A stretch of 30,391 nt of DNA from an uncultured Akkermansia sp. (lineage in GTDB: Bacteria > Verrucomicrobiota > Verrucomicrobiia > Verrucomicrobiales > Akkermansiaceae). The position numbers were made by a program, and so were the translations under genes. How positions within the stretch are numbered: position 1 is the first letter of the stretch; every line of letters starts with the position of its first letter. The notes under the pieces are model-generated. The model worked only from the letters and a program-made list of their open reading frames with translations, was not told the DNA's origin and did no database searches. The stretch spans positions 1-30,391 of the forward strand of contig CANPXA010000003.1 in the NCBI GenBank assembly GCA_947585525.1, written 5' to 3'. Positions 29,195-30,391 of the stretch are shown piece after piece.

Positions 29195-30391
29195 TCAAGT
29201 GCTTTGTTCTGCACGTAACCCGAGATCTGCTATCACGTAGTTATATATGTTCTCAGCAACGTTTTTATTCTCCGGGACAAGGAAGTTTTTGGCGAATACA
29301 TTTCGATTCTCTCTTTTTACATCGTTTCCCGCCAGGACAATGCGTTCGATAAAGTCATAAATGTCTTCTTCTTTATTTCCTACGTATTGCTGGCGTAGAA
29401 TCGCTATACCGGCTGGATTATTGAATTTGTAGGGAGGAATTTTCTCAAGGAAAAGGAAAGGCTTGCATAACAGAGAATATTCAGCGCAAAAAGAAATGCT
29501 GTCCAAAATCATCGCATCTGACGTGAAGAAAAGATCTTCGTAATCTCCTGTTTCTAATTTGGTGTTAGGCATTGTGTCCCATTGGTTCAAATAGGCATCG
29601 ATTTGAGCAGGCGACCAGTATTTGAGAACGGACTCTCGTAATATGGGATGCGGTTTGAAAACGAAAGATACACGATCTTGGTATTGATGAGCAATATCGA
29701 GGTAAGTTTGATAAAAGCGTAAAAAATTTCCAATTCCTAGCAAGTGATGAGGGGCTATAATGACCTTCTTCATCCCTCGGAGAGGGCATTTCCAATCGTA
29801 GTTCCTCTCCTTATCCTCTAGTAATCGCTGGGAACCAAGGTAACCTAAGAACGGCGCAAAATTCCTGCCTTTTACAGGCGAAAGCTTTCTGAGCATTTTT
29901 TCATGCAGAGCCGTTTCGTGGAAAATTTTGTATGCATACTTATGCGGATCCTTAGTGTAGCAGCTTTCTGTCTTTACAATGAAGTAGCTGTACGGAATAT
30001 AGTAAGTGAGAGAAGTTCGGATGAAGTTTTTAAAGATAAATCTTCGATTCGTAATGTGTTCGTAAGGATCCATGAAGAAAAGGAGTCCTTCACTGAACAT
30101 CTCTTGAATATCAACCATTTCCCCACTCGAGAAGTCATACCCGCTGATAACGCGGCAGCTCGTATTTTCCAGGAGTTCAACTAGTCGTTGGGCCGTTTCC
30201 TTCATGTAGGCAAAGGAGAGGTATGTATATGGAGCGACCACCATATAGGGTTCAAAGCGTGGGTCGTGCTCAAAAAAACGATAAAGGTATACAAAGAAGG
30301 GATTGACGGAAAGATGGACCTCCGGCAAATTCGCTGAGACAGATACTGAAGGGATAAGATAAAAAATCGGCACTTCAGCCTTGCATTCTCT
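29195..30391 (-). CDS. CDP-glycerol glycerophosphotransferase-like protein (cut by window edge)
   Basis: About 398 codons are visible; the frame is open to the window edge, so the start may be outside. The best internal start is GTG 30373 (MPIFYLIPSVSV). The C-terminal half shows the GT-B-type pattern of the TagB/TagF/Glyphos_transf group: KVIIAPHHLLG, FVFKPHPILRE with the His-Pro substrate motif, and DYEDLFFTSDAMILDSISF followed by EYSLLCKPFLFLE. The family moves glycerol-phosphate or ribitol-phosphate-type units from a CDP carrier to teichoic-acid-like or capsular polymers. Together with the downstream nucleotidyltransferase-aminotransferase it suggests decoration of a surface polymer with a CDP-activated group. 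The low GC content points to horizontal transfer. Confidence 0.75.
   Translation of the reverse strand, partial: RECKAEVPIFYLIPSVSVSANLPEVHLSVNPFFVYLYRFFEHDPRFEPYMVVAPYTYLSFAYMKETAQRLVELLENTSCRVISGYDFSSGEMVDIQEMFSEGLLFFMDPYEHITNRRFIFKNFIRTSLTYYIPYSYFIVKTESCYTKDPHKYAYKIFHETALHEKMLRKLSPVKGRNFAPFLGYLGSQRLLEDKERNYDWKCPLRGMKKVIIAPHHLLGIGNFLRFYQTYLDIAHQYQDRVSFVFKPHPILRESVLKYWSPAQIDAYLNQWDTMPNTKLETGDYEDLFFTSDAMILDSISFCAEYSLLCKPFLFLEKIPPYKFNNPAGIAILRQQYVGNKEEDIYDFIERIVLAGNDVKRENRNVFAKNFLVPENKNVAENIYNYVIADLGLRAEQST

Overview
The window reads as a chromosomal segment from a PVC-superphylum bacterium, most likely a member of Verrucomicrobiota. This is an inference. It rests on the general protein character, on a secreted protein with the short N-terminal 'DG(T/K)...HSDG...LP' domain common in Verrucomicrobiota and Planctomycetota, on a Chlamydiales-like phosphatidylserine decarboxylase start, and on scarce Shine-Dalgarno sites. 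Most genes are housekeeping or central-metabolic and GC-rich. The last ~3.1 kb is visibly AT-richer and carries surface-polymer genes.

Layout. 1-2907 (minus): psd start (cut by the window edge), overlapped by pyruvate phosphate dikinase. 2908-3582: a promoter and a 449-bp mobile-element-like repeat. 3583-6778 (plus): glucan phosphorylase-like protein, carboxynorspermidine/saccharopine dehydrogenase-family enzyme, and a small zinc-ribbon protein. 6833-10357 (minus): DNA polymerase III alpha. 10695-12955 (plus): cytoplasmic alpha-amylase and a sugar O-acetyltransferase. 12970-13746 (minus): PhnP-like metallo-hydrolase, divergent from recN. 13813-20040 (plus): recN, an ABC-F ATPase and mutS. 20041-20802: long gene-free AT-rich stretch ending in a strong promoter. 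20803-22491 (plus): GT8 glycosyltransferase and ruvA. 22544-23257 (minus): acyl-ACP thioesterase. 23630-25245 (plus): membrane ankyrin protein coupled to a secreted coiled-coil protein. 25249-27082 (minus): ArsR/SmtB sensor, RNase III, a structured gene-free stretch and an AP2-like small protein. 27289-30391 (minus): nucleotidyltransferase-aminotransferase fusion and a CDP-glycerol-transferase-like protein cut by the window edge.

Functional links. Amylase, phosphorylase-like protein and PPDK fit storage-glucan and pyruvate/PEP metabolism. DnaE, MutS, RecN and RuvA are replication or repair proteins, though they do not form one operon. The distal low-GC pair looks like activation and transfer of a phospho-amino-alcohol (or similar group) onto a surface polymer.

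The most unusual content is non-coding. A family of mosaic repeats carries GGGCAAACGCATT hairpins, TACGAT-rich tracts and GC-rich hairpins. One copy has perfect 15-bp terminal inverted repeats and a 5-bp target duplication. One repeat type lies in the same orientation directly upstream of both dnaE and mutS and contains an 18-bp palindrome. Other notable points are a glucan phosphorylase homologue with serine where the PLP lysine should be, several genes whose predicted promoters abut the start codon (short-leader or leaderless mRNAs), and a strongly structured region upstream of RNase III. No CRISPR array, tRNA, rRNA or complete transposase gene was recognised.
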